From NCBI RefSeq assembly GCF_026586675.1, contig NZ_JAODIX010000053.1, forward strand, positions 1 to 57,880: DNA of 57,880 nucleotides. Reading direction: 5' to 3'. This document shows, piece by piece, positions 7,471 through 17,119 of this stretch. The notes beneath the pieces were generated by a model. That model was not told the origin of the DNA. It searched no databases and saw only the letters and a program-made list of their open reading frames with translations. Both the position numbers and the translations under genes were made by a program. This DNA is from Halorubrum yunnanense. GTDB lineage: Archaea; Halobacteriota; Halobacteria; Halobacteriales; Haloferacaceae. Every line of letters starts with the position of its first letter. Position 1 is the stretch's first letter.

Positions 7471-9171
7471 ATGTCGATCGATAGAGAGCGACGTCCGGGG
7501 ATCCGCGGGCGGTATGAGGCTCTCCTCTGGGGCACGATGGACCGTCTCGGCGTCTCCGAGTCGATAGAACGGAAGGTTGTGACGGCCGTCGGGATCCAGT
7601 TCCTCGTCACCGTGGGCATCTTCCTCGCGCCGTTCCTCCTCTCTGGGACGCTCGCGTCCGCCGTCTCCGGGGCGCTGTTCCTCGGGGCGATCGCCGCGAT
7701 CTACAACACCCTGCTCATCGTGCGCCGGGACTTCGTCGCGCCCCTCAAGCGGCTGGAGGCCGGAGCCGACGCGATAGCCGCCGGCGACGTTCGGGGGGCC
7801 GGAGCGACGACGACCGGGAGCGACCAAGCGGACGAGATCGGGGGCCTCGTGGACTCGTTCGTCGAGGTCGAGCGGTACCTCGGGACGGTCTCGGCGCAGG
7901 CCGAGGCGCTCGCGGCTCGCGAGTTCGACGACCCGGTCCTCGACGAGGAGGTGCCCGGGGACTTCGGCGACGCCCTCGACGAGATGGCCGCGAACATGGC
8001 GGCGTACACGACCGAGCTCGAGTCGGTCGTCGACGCGTTCGGGGACGCCGCCGAGCGCGCGCAGGACGGCGACCTCACGGCGACGATCGACGCCGAGTCG
8101 CTCGCCACCGACGACGATCGATACGACGAGCTCGTCGGCAACTACGACCGGCTCGTCGCCACGCTCGGCGAGACGGTCGGCGACGTCCGGTCGTTCACCG
8201 GCGACGTCGCCACGGCGAGCGACGACGTGCGGGCGAGCATGGACGAGGTCGACGACGCGAGCGAGGAGGTGGCCCGATCGGTACAGGAGATCTCGGACGG
8301 CGCCGCCGAACAGCGGAGCGACTTGGAGGCGGTCTCCGCGGAGATGAGCACGCTCTCGGCGACCGTCGAGGAGATCGCGGCCTCCGCGGACGACGCGGCG
8401 ACGACCGCTCGGAGCGCCGCGGACCGCGGTCGGGACGGCCGCGAGGAGGCCGTGGAGGCGATCGCGGAGCTGGAGGCGCTCGAATCGCGGATCGGCGAGA
8501 CGGCGACGGCCGTCGAGGAGCTCGTCGACCGGGTCGGCGAGATCGACGAGATCGCGGCCGTGATCGACGGGATCGCGGAGGAGACGAACCTGCTCGCGCT
8601 GAACGCCTCGATCGAGGCCGCCCGGGCCGACGGCTCCGGCGACGGGTTCGCGGTCGTCGCCGACGAGGTGAAGTCGCTCGCCGAGGAGACCCGCGAGGAG
8701 GCGGCGGCGATCTCGGACCGCATCGACGAGGTGCAGGCGGCGTCGGCCGACACCGCCGCCGACGTCGACGGCATGGAGTCGCAGGTGTCAGAGAGCGTCG
8801 GCGCCGTCGAGTCCACGCTCCGAGAGTTCGAGGAGGTGGTGGAGGACGTGACGGCGGTCGACGAGACGGTCCAGGAGATCAGCGACGCCACCGACGACCA
8901 GGCCCGGACGACCCAGGAGGTCGTCGACATGGTCGAAGACGTCGCGGCGGTGAGCGGGCAGACCGCGAGCGAGGCCGAGACCGTCGCCGCGGCGGCGGAA
9001 GAACAGACGGCGAGCGTCTCGGAGGTGACCGACAGGGCGCACGCGCTCGCCGACCGGTCCGACGAGATACTCGCGCGGCTCGACGACTTCGAGGTGCCCG
9101 GGGACAACGGGCGACCGTCGGCCGCGGCCGAGCCGGGGGCGACCTCACAGACGAGCCCGACCGACGACTGA
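7471..9171 (+). CDS. Methyl-accepting transducer with two TM helices and no sensor domain
   Basis: 566 aa. Two hydrophobic helices (~36-57 and ~61-84) are joined by only a few residues, so there is no extracellular ligand domain. Two HAMP-like units follow (~85-135 and ~175-230). A long methylation helix pair carries the conserved tip (~369-407, [14 protein letters not shown]). Input could come from the membrane, the HAMP tandem or a partner protein (inference). The ATG is the first Met after a short spacer from the Mer-like gene. The two transducers in the window are not close copies: sensor parts and codon use differ. Confidence 0.92.
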   Translation: MSIDRERRPGIRGRYEALLWGTMDRLGVSESIERKVVTAVGIQFLVTVGIFLAPFLLSGTLASAVSGALFLGAIAAIYNTLLIVRRDFVAPLKRLEAGADAIAAGDVRGAGATTTGSDQADEIGGLVDSFVEVERYLGTVSAQAEALAAREFDDPVLDEEVPGDFGDALDEMAANMAAYTTELESVVDAFGDAAERAQDGDLTATIDAESLATDDDRYDELVGNYDRLVATLGETVGDVRSFTGDVATASDDVRASMDEVDDASEEVARSVQEISDGAAEQRSDLEAVSAEMSTLSATVEEIAASADDAATTARSAADRGRDGREEAVEAIAELEALESRIGETATAVEELVDRVGEIDEIAAVIDGIAEETNLLALNASIEAARADGSGDGFAVVADEVKSLAEETREEAAAISDRIDEVQAASADTAADVDGMESQVSESVGAVESTLREFEEVVEDVTAVDETVQEISDATDDQARTTQEVVDMVEDVAAVSGQTASEAETVAAAAEEQTASVSEVTDRAHALADRSDEILARLDDFEVPGDNGRPSAAAEPGATSQTSPTDD

Positions 9172-9185
9172 CTCTCGGGAACGAC

Positions 9186-9428
9186 CTACTGCTCCGATCG
9201 ACCGCGACCGCCCAGCGACGGGAGCGTCACGCCGATCTCCTGCAGGAGCGCGCCGACCGCGGCGTAGCCGAGCGCGCCCACGGAGGCGACGATCAGGACC
9301 TGTCCAACGAGGACGAGCAGCGCCGAGAGCGGGTCGCCGGCGCCGAGGATGAGGTCGTTCAGGAAGATGTCGACGAAGCGGCCGATGTCGCCGACGACCC
9401 GCAAGACGAAGTCGATGAGCGCGAACAT
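9186..9428 (-). CDS. Small membrane protein, unknown function
   Basis: 80 aa starting MFALIDFVLRVVGD. One amphipathic N-terminal helix is followed by a strongly hydrophobic segment (LSALLVLVGQVLIVASVGALGYAAVGALL, ~35-62) and a short polar tail. No family recognised. It converges on the transducer gene and diverges from the site-2 protease gene; the ~160-bp gap to the latter holds both promoters. The longer frame upstream is an artefact of GC-rich DNA, so the Met at 9428 is taken. Confidence 0.7.
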   Translation of the reverse strand: MFALIDFVLRVVGDIGRFVDIFLNDLILGAGDPLSALLVLVGQVLIVASVGALGYAAVGALLQEIGVTLPSLGGRGRSEQ

Positions 9429-9588
9429 AGACGTCGGTTGAGTCGCGGGGTACTTGGGTGTTGAGTTCTCGGCCGTTCCTCTCGGGGTCGCGGCCGCGGC
9501 CCGGGAGGGCCGTCGCGATCCTGTCTCCCCCTCGACGCGGTTCCGGTAACCGAACGCCTTACACCCGACGGACACGGACGTGTCGGTA

Positions 9589-11475
9589 ATGAACGCGCTG
9601 ACGGACCTGTTTGCCCAGAACACGCTCCTGTGGGTCCTCACCGGTGTCCTCGCGTACTCCGCGGTCGCGCTGTGGCTCCGGAACCGCGGGATCCTCCCGG
9701 AGTCGGTCCGCGTCTCCGGTCCGATACTCACCCTGCGCACCCTCCGCGGCCGCGAGTTCCTCGACCGACTCGCGGCCCCGCGGCGGTTCTGGCGCGGGCT
9801 CGCGAACCTCGGCCTCGGCGGGGCCTTGGTCGCGATGGTCGGCTCCTTCTTCCTGATCGTCTCCTCGGCGGTCTCGGCGCTGGACACCGCCCAGCCCTCC
9901 GCGATCCAGCAGCCGCAGAACTTCCTCATCATCCCCGGCGTCAACGACTTCCTCCCGCTGTCGGTGGCGCCCGAGATCGTCGCCGGCCTCGCGGTCGCGA
10001 TGGTCATTCACGAGGGCGCTCACGGCCTGCTGTGCCGCGTCGAGGGGATCGACATCGAGTCGATGGGGCTCGTCTTCTTCGCAGTTCTCCCCGTCGGCGC
10101 CTTCGTCGAACCCGACGAAGAGGCGACGCAGGCCGCGTCCCGCGGCGCCCGCGCCCGGATGTTCGCGGCCGGCGTCACCGCCAACACGCTGCTCACCGTT
10201 CTCGTGTTCGCGCTGCTGTTCGGCCCCGTCGCCGGCGCGATCTCGCCGGCCCCCGGCTACGCCGTCGGCGAGGTGAACCCCCAGTCCCCGGCCGACGCCG
10301 CCGGCCTCGGAGCGGGCGACCGGCTCGTCGAGGTCGACGGGACGCCGGTCGACACGGCCGCCGAGTTCGAGGCCGCGGTCGCGGACGCCGACGAGACAGT
10401 GACGGTCGCGGCCGACGACGGCGACGGGGAGCGCGAGGTGGAGGTGGACCGGCGGCTCCAGGCGGTCGGCTCCGCCGGCGGTAACCCGCTCGGCGTGACG
10501 ATCGCCGACGCGCCGCTGACGATCGAGTCGGTGAACGGCGAGCCGGTGGCGACCGAGCGCGCCTTCTACGACGCCGTCGGCGACGCGGAGCGTGCCACGG
10601 TGTCGGTGCGGAGCGCCGGCGGGAGTGACGGGAACGCAAGCGACGGGGACGCCAACGCCACGACAGCGGAGATCCCGATCGGCGCGTACGCCCTCGGCGT
10701 GCAGGAGGACGGCCCGCTCGACGGCGCCGGCGCGACGGCCGGCGAGCCGCTGACGATCGTCTCGATCGACGGGGAGCGGATCCACGGCGCCGAGGACCTC
10801 TCGACCGTCCTCGCCGAGCGCGACCCAGGGGCGACCGTCGAGGTGATCGCGTACGACGGCGGCGACGAGCGACGGAGCTACGACGTCGAGCTCGCTCCGC
10901 ACCCGAACCGCGACGGCGGGTTCGTGGGCGTCTCGGTGTTCCCCGGCTCCAGCGGGCTCGCGCTCGACGACTTCGGCGTCTCCCAGTACCCCGCGGGCGC
11001 GTACCTCGAACTGCTCGGCGGCGACGCCGGCGAGGCCGCCGGCGACGCGGTCCCGCTGGGCGGGCTCACCGACTCGCCGCTCGGGCTCGTCTTCATCTCG
11101 CTGATACTCCCGCTCGGCAGCCTGTTCGGGCTCCCGTTCAACTTCGCGGGCTTCACGGGCGAGGTGACCAATTTCTTCGTGGTCGATGGGGCCCTCGGCG
11201 CGCTCGGCGGCGGGGTCTTCCTGCTCGCGAACCTCCTCTTCTGGACCGGCTGGATCAACATCCAGCTCGCGCTGTTCAACTGCCTGCCGGCGTTCCCGCT
11301 CGACGGCGGGCGGATCCTCCGGATGGTCGCCGAGGCGGTGATCAGCCGGGTCCCGCTCTCCGACCGACACGCCGCGGTCCGGACGATCACCGTCTCCTCC
11401 GGGCTCGTCATGCTCGCCGGGCTGATCGCGATGGTGTTCGGGAACCAGATCCTCTCGGCGCTCGGGCTGATCTGA
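9589..11475 (+). CDS. Site-2 protease family intramembrane metalloprotease (M50) with PDZ domains
   Basis: 628 aa from the ATG at 9589; an in-frame GTG three codons earlier is possible. The zinc motif HEGAH (~141-145) sits in a TM helix, and the distal Asp ligand lies in NCLPAFPLDGGR (~563-574). Between them are a PDZ domain (~230-290, SPADAAGLGAGDRLVEVDG) and a degenerate second PDZ-like region (~330-440). There are about six TM helices in total. These enzymes cut TM segments of regulators after a first cleavage; the substrate here is unknown. It stands alone, without an anti-sigma-like partner. Confidence 0.93.
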   Translation: MNALTDLFAQNTLLWVLTGVLAYSAVALWLRNRGILPESVRVSGPILTLRTLRGREFLDRLAAPRRFWRGLANLGLGGALVAMVGSFFLIVSSAVSALDTAQPSAIQQPQNFLIIPGVNDFLPLSVAPEIVAGLAVAMVIHEGAHGLLCRVEGIDIESMGLVFFAVLPVGAFVEPDEEATQAASRGARARMFAAGVTANTLLTVLVFALLFGPVAGAISPAPGYAVGEVNPQSPADAAGLGAGDRLVEVDGTPVDTAAEFEAAVADADETVTVAADDGDGEREVEVDRRLQAVGSAGGNPLGVTIADAPLTIESVNGEPVATERAFYDAVGDAERATVSVRSAGGSDGNASDGDANATTAEIPIGAYALGVQEDGPLDGAGATAGEPLTIVSIDGERIHGAEDLSTVLAERDPGATVEVIAYDGGDERRSYDVELAPHPNRDGGFVGVSVFPGSSGLALDDFGVSQYPAGAYLELLGGDAGEAAGDAVPLGGLTDSPLGLVFISLILPLGSLFGLPFNFAGFTGEVTNFFVVDGALGALGGGVFLLANLLFWTGWINIQLALFNCLPAFPLDGGRILRMVAEAVISRVPLSDRHAAVRTITVSSGLVMLAGLIAMVFGNQILSALGLI

Positions 11476-11560
11476 GCCGGGAGCCCTCGCTCCTTCTCTC
11501 GCCGGCCGGCCCGCCCGAGAGAGGGGAAACGCGTTTCTCCTCGGGCCGAAACGGTGCGGT

Positions 11561-12823
11561 ATGAGCCACGAACGCACCGTCGAGATCGAGGGCCACATCA
11601 TCGACAGCGGGACGATGCAGCGCTGTTTCGGCGCGGTGATGGACCTGGGCGGCTCCTTCGACGTCGAGCGGTTCGACGTCGGGAAACACGAGGCCGAGGA
11701 GTCGCACTGCCGCATGACGGTCTCGGCCGACGACTCGGAGACGCTCCAGGCGATCCTCCACGAGCTCCACCAGAACGGTGCGGTGCTCGACGACCCCACC
11801 GACGTCGACCTCGTCGCGGCCCCCGCGGACAGGGTCGTGCCGCCCGACTTCTACTCCACGACGAACCACCCGACGGAGGTGCTGTACGACGGCGAGTGGA
11901 TCGAGGTCGAGCGGATCGAGATGGACTGCGCGCTGGTGGTCGATCCCGACGGGGGCGAACACGGAACGCCCAGAGCGTACACGAAGGTGCTCAACGCGGT
12001 CGAGGAGGGCGACCTGATCGCGACCGACCAGTCGGGGATCCGGGTGAAGCCGCCGGAGCGCCCGCGGAGCGGCGGCAGCGCCTTCGGGTTCATGCAGGGC
12101 GGCGTCTCCGCCGAGCGCCCCTCCGAGTCGACGATTCGAGAGGTCGCCGCGGAGCTCCGCGCGGTGAAGGAAGACGGCGGCGACGTGCTGGTCGTCGCGG
12201 GCCCGGCCGTGATCCACTCGGGCGCGGGCGACGCGCTCGCGGACTTGGTCGCGGCGGGCTACGTCGACGCGCTCTCGGCGGGGAACGGGTTCGCCACCCA
12301 CGACCTGGAGCGCTCTATCTACGGCACCTCGCTCGGGATGAACGTGGAGACGCTCGAACACCCGCGGAAGGGCCACAAACACCACATCTGGACCATCTCC
12401 GAGATCATTCGCGCGGGCGGGATCGAGGCCGCCGTCGATGACGGGATCGTCACGGAGGGGGTGATATACCAGTGCATCGAGAACGACGTCGACGTCGTGC
12501 TCGCGGGCTCGATCCGCGACGACGGCCCGCTCCCGGACACGATCACGGACGCCGTCGAGGCCCAGGACGCGATCCGCGAGCAGGCCCACGAGGCCGACAT
12601 CGTGATCATGCTCGCGACGCTGCTCCACTCGGTGGCGGTCGGGAACTGCCTCCCGTCGACGACGAAGACCGTCTGCGTCGACATCAACCCCGCGACCGTC
12701 ACCCAGCTGCTCGACCGCGGCTCGGCGCAGGCCGTCGGGATGGTCACCGACATCGGGACCTTCGTCCCGAAGCTCGCCGAGTTCGCGCTGGAGGGCGGGG
12801 ACGATGAGGGGGGCGACCGATGA
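11561..12823 (+). CDS. TIGR00300 family protein (LOR/SDH conserved domain)
   Basis: 420 aa. The N-terminal LOR/SDH region (~1-100) shows IEGHIIDSGTMQRCFGAVMDLGGSF and the serine/aspartate-rich sequence following it. The C-terminal half (~200-410) looks like a Rossmann NAD-binding domain with HPRKGHKHHIWTISEIIRAGG and VGNCLPSTTKTVCVDINPATVTQL. The family was named after lysine-ketoglutarate reductase/saccharopine dehydrogenase similarity. As I recall, relatives have been linked to ornithine cyclodeamination (ornithine to proline); that activity is likely but unproven here. It overlaps the GNAT gene by 4 nt (ATGA). Confidence 0.85.
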   Translation: MSHERTVEIEGHIIDSGTMQRCFGAVMDLGGSFDVERFDVGKHEAEESHCRMTVSADDSETLQAILHELHQNGAVLDDPTDVDLVAAPADRVVPPDFYSTTNHPTEVLYDGEWIEVERIEMDCALVVDPDGGEHGTPRAYTKVLNAVEEGDLIATDQSGIRVKPPERPRSGGSAFGFMQGGVSAERPSESTIREVAAELRAVKEDGGDVLVVAGPAVIHSGAGDALADLVAAGYVDALSAGNGFATHDLERSIYGTSLGMNVETLEHPRKGHKHHIWTISEIIRAGGIEAAVDDGIVTEGVIYQCIENDVDVVLAGSIRDDGPLPDTITDAVEAQDAIREQAHEADIVIMLATLLHSVAVGNCLPSTTKTVCVDINPATVTQLLDRGSAQAVGMVTDIGTFVPKLAEFALEGGDDEGGDR

Positions 12824-13323
12824 CGGTCGACCTCCGACCGTACGACCCTACAACCGACGCCGAGGGGCTCTACGACTGCAAGCTCGCCTTCGAGCGCGGA
12901 CTCGGCGAGAACACCGGCGGCGACGACAAGGCGACCGTCTACGAGGCGAAGCTCACCGACGGCTACCGCGACCGGTGGCTCGACTGGGTCGACCGCTGCG
13001 TCGCCGACGACGAGCGGTGCGTGACGGTCGCGGTCGACGCCGCGAATCTCGTCGGCTACGTCTTCGTCCTCCCCGAGCGGCTCGCGATGATCTGGGACGC
13101 GGCGGTGATAAACGAGCTCTACGTCGCTCCCGACTACCGCGGCACGGGCGTCGCCGACGATCTGATGGCCGCCGCCGTCGCCCTCGCGGCCGACCAGTCG
13201 CTCCCGCTGGATCGGGTCGTGCTCGACGTCGACCCCGCGAACGAGCGCGCTCAGGCCTTCTACGACCGCTACGGCTTCGAGTCGTGGGGCGAGATGGTCG
13301 CTCGGCCGGTCGACCCCGACTGA
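12820..13323 (+). CDS. GNAT-family N-acetyltransferase
   Basis: 167 aa, a single GNAT domain. The acetyl-CoA pyrophosphate loop is visible as YVAPDYRGTGVADDLM (~102-117; R-G-x-G-x-A pattern). The VDPANERAQAFYDRYGF block (~138-154) is the usual C-terminal strand and helix. The start overlaps the TIGR00300 stop in an ATGA, so the two are translationally coupled. The substrate is unknown; the coupling suggests an amine such as ornithine or a related amino acid (weak inference). Confidence 0.88.
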   Translation: MTVDLRPYDPTTDAEGLYDCKLAFERGLGENTGGDDKATVYEAKLTDGYRDRWLDWVDRCVADDERCVTVAVDAANLVGYVFVLPERLAMIWDAAVINELYVAPDYRGTGVADDLMAAAVALAADQSLPLDRVVLDVDPANERAQAFYDRYGFESWGEMVARPVDPD

Positions 13324-13383
13324 GCGGGCGTTCGCGGGCGACGCCGCGAACCGGTGCCGCAAAGCGTGAGAACCCCGGACAGG

Positions 13384-13391
13384 TATTATAT
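13384..13391 (+). promoter_or_regulatory. TATA box of the UspA gene (leaderless)
   Basis: TATTATAT ends about 24 nt before the ATG at 13415, the spacing expected if transcription starts at or next to the start codon. One of the clearest core promoters in the window. Confidence 0.65.
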
Positions 13392-13414
13392 GCGCGGCGG
13401 CGCCATCTCCGGCT

Positions 13415-13840
13415 ATGAGCTATCTCGTGGCCACCGACGGATCGACGGAGAGCGACGAGGCCGTCCGATACGCGGCGCGGCAGGCGGTCGCGTTCTACGA
13501 GACCCTCGAGGTCGCCCACGTGCTGACGCCGGACTCGGAGCTCGTCGACGGCACGATCGTGCTCCCGGGCGAGGAGGCCGCGGTCGACGCGGGCGAGGGC
13601 GTGCTCGAAAACGCTCGCTCGATCGCGGAAGAGGCGGTCGGCGACGAGTCGATCGAGGTGGAGACGCAGCTGCTCACCGGGCGCCCGGCCGACGCGATCG
13701 CCGACTACGCGACCGAGGCCGACGTCAACGCCATCTACGTGGGCCACCGGGGGCTGAGCGAGGAGCGCGAGCAGGTCGTCGGCAGCGTCGCGAAGAGCGT
13801 CGTCGACAAGGCCGACGTGCCGGTGACGGTGATCCGGTAA
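13415..13840 (+). CDS. Universal stress protein, UspA family
   Basis: 141 aa, one Usp domain. It starts MSYLVATDGSTESDEAVRYA, the conserved first strand with Asp. It ends with an ATP-binding-type loop, GHRGLSEEREQVVGSVAKSVV then VPVTVIR (G-x2-G-x9-G-S). Proteins of this type bind ATP and act in stress survival; the partner is unknown. Monocistronic, with its own TATA box. Confidence 0.93.
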   Translation: MSYLVATDGSTESDEAVRYAARQAVAFYETLEVAHVLTPDSELVDGTIVLPGEEAAVDAGEGVLENARSIAEEAVGDESIEVETQLLTGRPADAIADYATEADVNAIYVGHRGLSEEREQVVGSVAKSVVDKADVPVTVIR

Positions 13841-13978
13841 GTGTCGTCCAGCGAACTGCTCCGCGGCCGCCGCTGACTCCCATTTTGACCGTCTCCGCCG
13901 AGAACGGCGGCGTCACAGGCGCCGGAAAGAACCGCCATTATCGGACGTTCAAAGCCGCGTTGTGCTCTACTACGGGTG

Positions 13979-14851
13979 ATGCCAGAAGACGTACTCGTCA
14001 CGGCGGACTGGGTGGAATCGAACCTCGACGCCTTTCAGGACGACGACTCCGATCACCGGCTCGTGGAAATCAACAATCCGACCGTCACCGACGACTCGGA
14101 GTACACGCCCTACGGGGAGGGACACATCCCCGGGGCGCTGAACTTCGAGTGGGACGCGGTCTTCACCGACGAGACGGAGCGCGACATCGCCTCGAAGGAG
14201 GACTTCGCGGCCCGAAACGGTGAGGCCGGCATCGACGCCGACACGACGATCGTCGTGTACGGCGGCGGCCGCGTTCCGAACTGGTTCGCGCTGTTCGGCT
14301 ACTGGATCTACAAGTACTACGGTCACGACGACATCCGCGTGATCGACGGCGGGAAGGGCTACTGGGTCGAGAACGACTACCCGCTCTCGACCGAGGAACC
14401 GGACTTCACGCCTCGCGAGTACGAGGCGAGCGGTCCCCACGAGGACATCCGCGCGTACAAAGATGATATCGACGAAGCGATCGAAGAGGGGATCCCGATG
14501 GTCGACGTCCGCTCCCCCGAGGAGTTCTCCGGCGAGGTCATTGCCCCCGAGGGACTCAACGAGACGGCCCAGCGCGGCGGCCACATCCCCGGCGCGAGCA
14601 ACGTGCCGATCGGCACCACGCTGAACGAGGACGGGACGTTCAAGAGTCCGGACGAGCTCCGCGAGCTGTACGACGAGGCCGGCGCCGACGGCGACGGCGA
14701 GACGATCACGTACTGCCGGGTCGGCGAGCGCTCGTCGATCGAGTGGTTCCTCCTGCACGAGCTGCTCGGCCACGACGACGTCAGCAACTACGACGGCTCC
14801 TGGACCGAGTGGGGCAACCTCATCGGCGCGCCGATCGAGACCGGCGAGTAA
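13979..14851 (+). CDS. Thiosulfate sulfurtransferase (tandem rhodanese domains)
   Basis: 290 aa with two rhodanese domains. The N-terminal one (~10-135) keeps EINNPTVTDDSEYTPYGEGHIPGALNF-type strands but has no Cys at the active loop. The C-terminal one (~150-285) carries the catalytic Cys at ~246 in TYCRVGERSS. It transfers sulfane sulfur, for example from thiosulfate to cyanide or a biological thiol. The start is the ATG at 13979 rather than the GTG one codon earlier. A single transcription unit between UspA and photolyase. Confidence 0.93.
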   Translation: MPEDVLVTADWVESNLDAFQDDDSDHRLVEINNPTVTDDSEYTPYGEGHIPGALNFEWDAVFTDETERDIASKEDFAARNGEAGIDADTTIVVYGGGRVPNWFALFGYWIYKYYGHDDIRVIDGGKGYWVENDYPLSTEEPDFTPREYEASGPHEDIRAYKDDIDEAIEEGIPMVDVRSPEEFSGEVIAPEGLNETAQRGGHIPGASNVPIGTTLNEDGTFKSPDELRELYDEAGADGDGETITYCRVGERSSIEWFLLHELLGHDDVSNYDGSWTEWGNLIGAPIETGE

Positions 14852-14963
14852 GCGACGCTCGCGGCCTCTGACCGCTCGATCATTTTTAAACGTCCGGGCT
14901 GCCGCGGAGCCGAGGCGTCGCCGACAGGTCCATGCGCGAAGAGGCCGAACGGGCGAACAGAGC

Positions 14964-16652
14964 ATGGGCGCGGACGACGACGCGACGCCGGCGACGGTCC
15001 CCGACCGAGAGGCGATCCGGTCCCTCGTTGACTCGCCGGCGGACGCCGGAACCGTGGTGTGGCACCGCGAGGACCTCCGGATCGCGGACAACCCCGCGCT
15101 CGCCGCGGCCGCGGCGGGCTCGGACCGGATCCTCCCGCTGTTCGTCTTCGACCCGGCCTTCTATGGCGACCGCGGCGCCGCCTGCGACGCCCGGATCGCG
15201 TTCCTCCACGACTGCCTGCGCGACCTCGACCGGCAGTACCACGACGTCGGCGCCCCGGGCCTGACGTACGCCCACAGCGACCCGATCGAGGCGCTCGGTC
15301 GCTTCGTCGACGCCGGCTGGGACGTCGTCGCGACGCGGAGCGTGACCGGGCGGTACGGCCTCCGTCGCGACGAGCGCGCCCGCAACGAGATGGGCGTCGA
15401 ACTCGTCGACGGCGACGGGCTGGTGCGCGACGCCGACCGCCCCCGTCGGGAGTGGAAAGCGGCGGTCGAGTCGTGGCTGGCCGCCGACCCGTACGACTGG
15501 GACCCGCGGGACGTCGCCGTCGAGCGGATCGGGTCCGGAGCGGGACCGAACGCGGAGCCGGGCCCGGACCACGGCGACTCGTTCGTCCCGACGCCCGAGG
15601 CGGTCACCGCCGCCTACGACGTCGCCCCCGAGAAGTCGATGGTGCCTGAGGGCGGACGGGCGGCGGGTCGCGACCGGCTGGAGTCGTTCACCGCTCGGAT
15701 CGGGGAGTACCCGGGGTCCATCTCCTCGCCGGTCGACGCCCGCGGGGGGACGAGCGGGCTCTCGCCGCACCTGCGGTTTGGCTGCCTCTCGGTCCGGGAG
15801 GTCCACCGGTACGTCGACGAGCACGCCCCCGACGGCCGGGGGAAGTCGATGTTCGTCTCCCGGCTGTTCTGGAACCGTCACTACCGCCAGAAGCTGGTCG
15901 ACTGGCCGGGGTGGCTCGAGGAGGCCGTCAACCCCGTCTACGCCGGGTTCAACCGCGAGCGACGCGACCCGGAGCTCGTCGCGGCGTGGACGGCGGGCGA
16001 GACGGGGTTCCCGATGGTCGACGCGAGCATGCGGTGTCTCCGCGAGACCGGCTGGCTCAACTTCCGGATGCGGGCGCTCTGTGCGAGCTTCTACTTCCAT
16101 ATCCTCCAGCAGCCGTGGCGGATCGGCGCGGACCACTTTTATAAACACCTGATCGACGCGGACGCCGCGATCAACTACACGCAGTGGCAGTCGCAGTGCG
16201 GGCTCGTGGGGCGTCCCGGGCTCCGGCTCTACAACCCGCGCAAGCAGGTCCGCGACCAGGACCCCGACGGCGAGTTCGTCAAACGGTGGATCCCCGAGCT
16301 GGACCCGCTCCCGGCGGAGCACCTCGACCGCCCCGAACACGCCCCACTCGCGGTCCAGGCGGAGTGCGGCGTCGAGATCGGTGGGGAGTACCCCTACCCG
16401 GTCGTCGACTTCGAGGCGGCTCGCGAGGAGTTCAAGCGCCGGTACTACGACGCCGCCCCCGCGGCCGCCGCGCGGCTGGCCGACGAGCCGATCGCCCGAC
16501 GGGCCTCCCTCTCCGGCGGGTTCGGCGCCGCGCGGGCGATCGCGGAGGAACACGGCGTCGACGCGGCGGGGGAGACGGACAGCGGGTCGGCCGGCTCCGC
16601 GGACGGTCGGGGCCACCAGACGGACCTCTCGGCGTTCGATGGGACCGACTGA
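14964..16652 (+). CDS. Cryptochrome/photolyase family protein (deoxyribodipyrimidine photolyase)
   Basis: 562 aa. The N-terminal Rossmann antenna domain opens GTVVWHREDLRIADNPAL (~28-46). The FAD-binding helical domain shows TSGLSPHLRFGCLSVREV, SRLFWNRHYRQKL, GFPMVDASMRCLRETGWLNFRMR (Asp/Arg contacts to FAD) and INYTQWQSQCG. This supports blue-light, FADH-dependent repair of UV photoproducts in DNA. The length and a low-complexity acidic tail (~530-562) are typical of haloarchaeal copies. CPD versus 6-4 specificity cannot be settled by eye. Confidence 0.92.
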   Translation: MGADDDATPATVPDREAIRSLVDSPADAGTVVWHREDLRIADNPALAAAAAGSDRILPLFVFDPAFYGDRGAACDARIAFLHDCLRDLDRQYHDVGAPGLTYAHSDPIEALGRFVDAGWDVVATRSVTGRYGLRRDERARNEMGVELVDGDGLVRDADRPRREWKAAVESWLAADPYDWDPRDVAVERIGSGAGPNAEPGPDHGDSFVPTPEAVTAAYDVAPEKSMVPEGGRAAGRDRLESFTARIGEYPGSISSPVDARGGTSGLSPHLRFGCLSVREVHRYVDEHAPDGRGKSMFVSRLFWNRHYRQKLVDWPGWLEEAVNPVYAGFNRERRDPELVAAWTAGETGFPMVDASMRCLRETGWLNFRMRALCASFYFHILQQPWRIGADHFYKHLIDADAAINYTQWQSQCGLVGRPGLRLYNPRKQVRDQDPDGEFVKRWIPELDPLPAEHLDRPEHAPLAVQAECGVEIGGEYPYPVVDFEAAREEFKRRYYDAAPAAAARLADEPIARRASLSGGFGAARAIAEEHGVDAAGETDSGSAGSADGRGHQTDLSAFDGTD

Positions 16653-16701
16653 CCCGCCCCGCGTGCAAACGTATTTACGGTTGTGTGCCGTATTGTGTAG
16701 T

Positions 16702-16935
16702 ATGAACCAGAACGTCGGCGTCACGGACAAGCGCGTTAGAACGGCCCTCGGTGCGACGTCTGGGATCGCCTCGCTCGCCGTCCTCGCCGGGGCGGTCTCG
16801 ATCCCGTCGCTCGCGGCGCCGGTGTTCGGCATCGCGTCGCTGCTCCTGCTCGGCACCGCCGCGACCGGCACCTGCGCGCTCTACTCGCTGCTCGGCGTCG
16901 ACACGTGTCCGGCGTCGGCGGGCGGGTCTCGGTAG
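16702..16935 (+). CDS. DUF2892-like small membrane protein
   Basis: 77 aa: MNQNVGVTDKRVRTALGATSG opening, then two hydrophobic helices (~20-37 and ~40-60), ending in TGTCALYSLLGVDTC. This layout, especially the Leu/Tyr-Ser-Leu-Leu-Gly-x-x-Thr-Cys end, matches the DUF2892 (YgaP-like membrane) family. In bacteria such segments are often fused to rhodanese domains; a rhodanese gene lies 2 kb upstream, which may be coincidence. A GTATTTACGG box at 16671 sits ~25 nt before the ATG. Confidence 0.85.
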   Translation: MNQNVGVTDKRVRTALGATSGIASLAVLAGAVSIPSLAAPVFGIASLLLLGTAATGTCALYSLLGVDTCPASAGGSR

Positions 16936-17033
16936 AGCTCTCTTCCGGTTCGGATACCGCGACGAGAGCGCTGACGCGGCCCTTCTCGGCGGCTCGGGAC
17001 CGCCGGCGACGGTAGCCTCAAGTGTGGCTGGTC

Positions 17034-17045
17034 GTAACATGTTAC
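17034..17045. promoter_or_regulatory. Perfect 12-bp palindrome upstream of the GlpA-like gene
   Basis: GTAACATGTTAC is exactly self-complementary and lies 75 nt before the GTG start at 17120, in a 184-bp gap. Position and symmetry fit an operator for a dimeric regulator. Binding is not shown. Confidence 0.45.
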
Positions 17046-17119
17046 ATGAGACTTCGAGACAGATCGGTGGCTGCCGCGAGCGTGCGAGACGGAACTCACG
17101 TTGACCGGGGTGACCTGGC

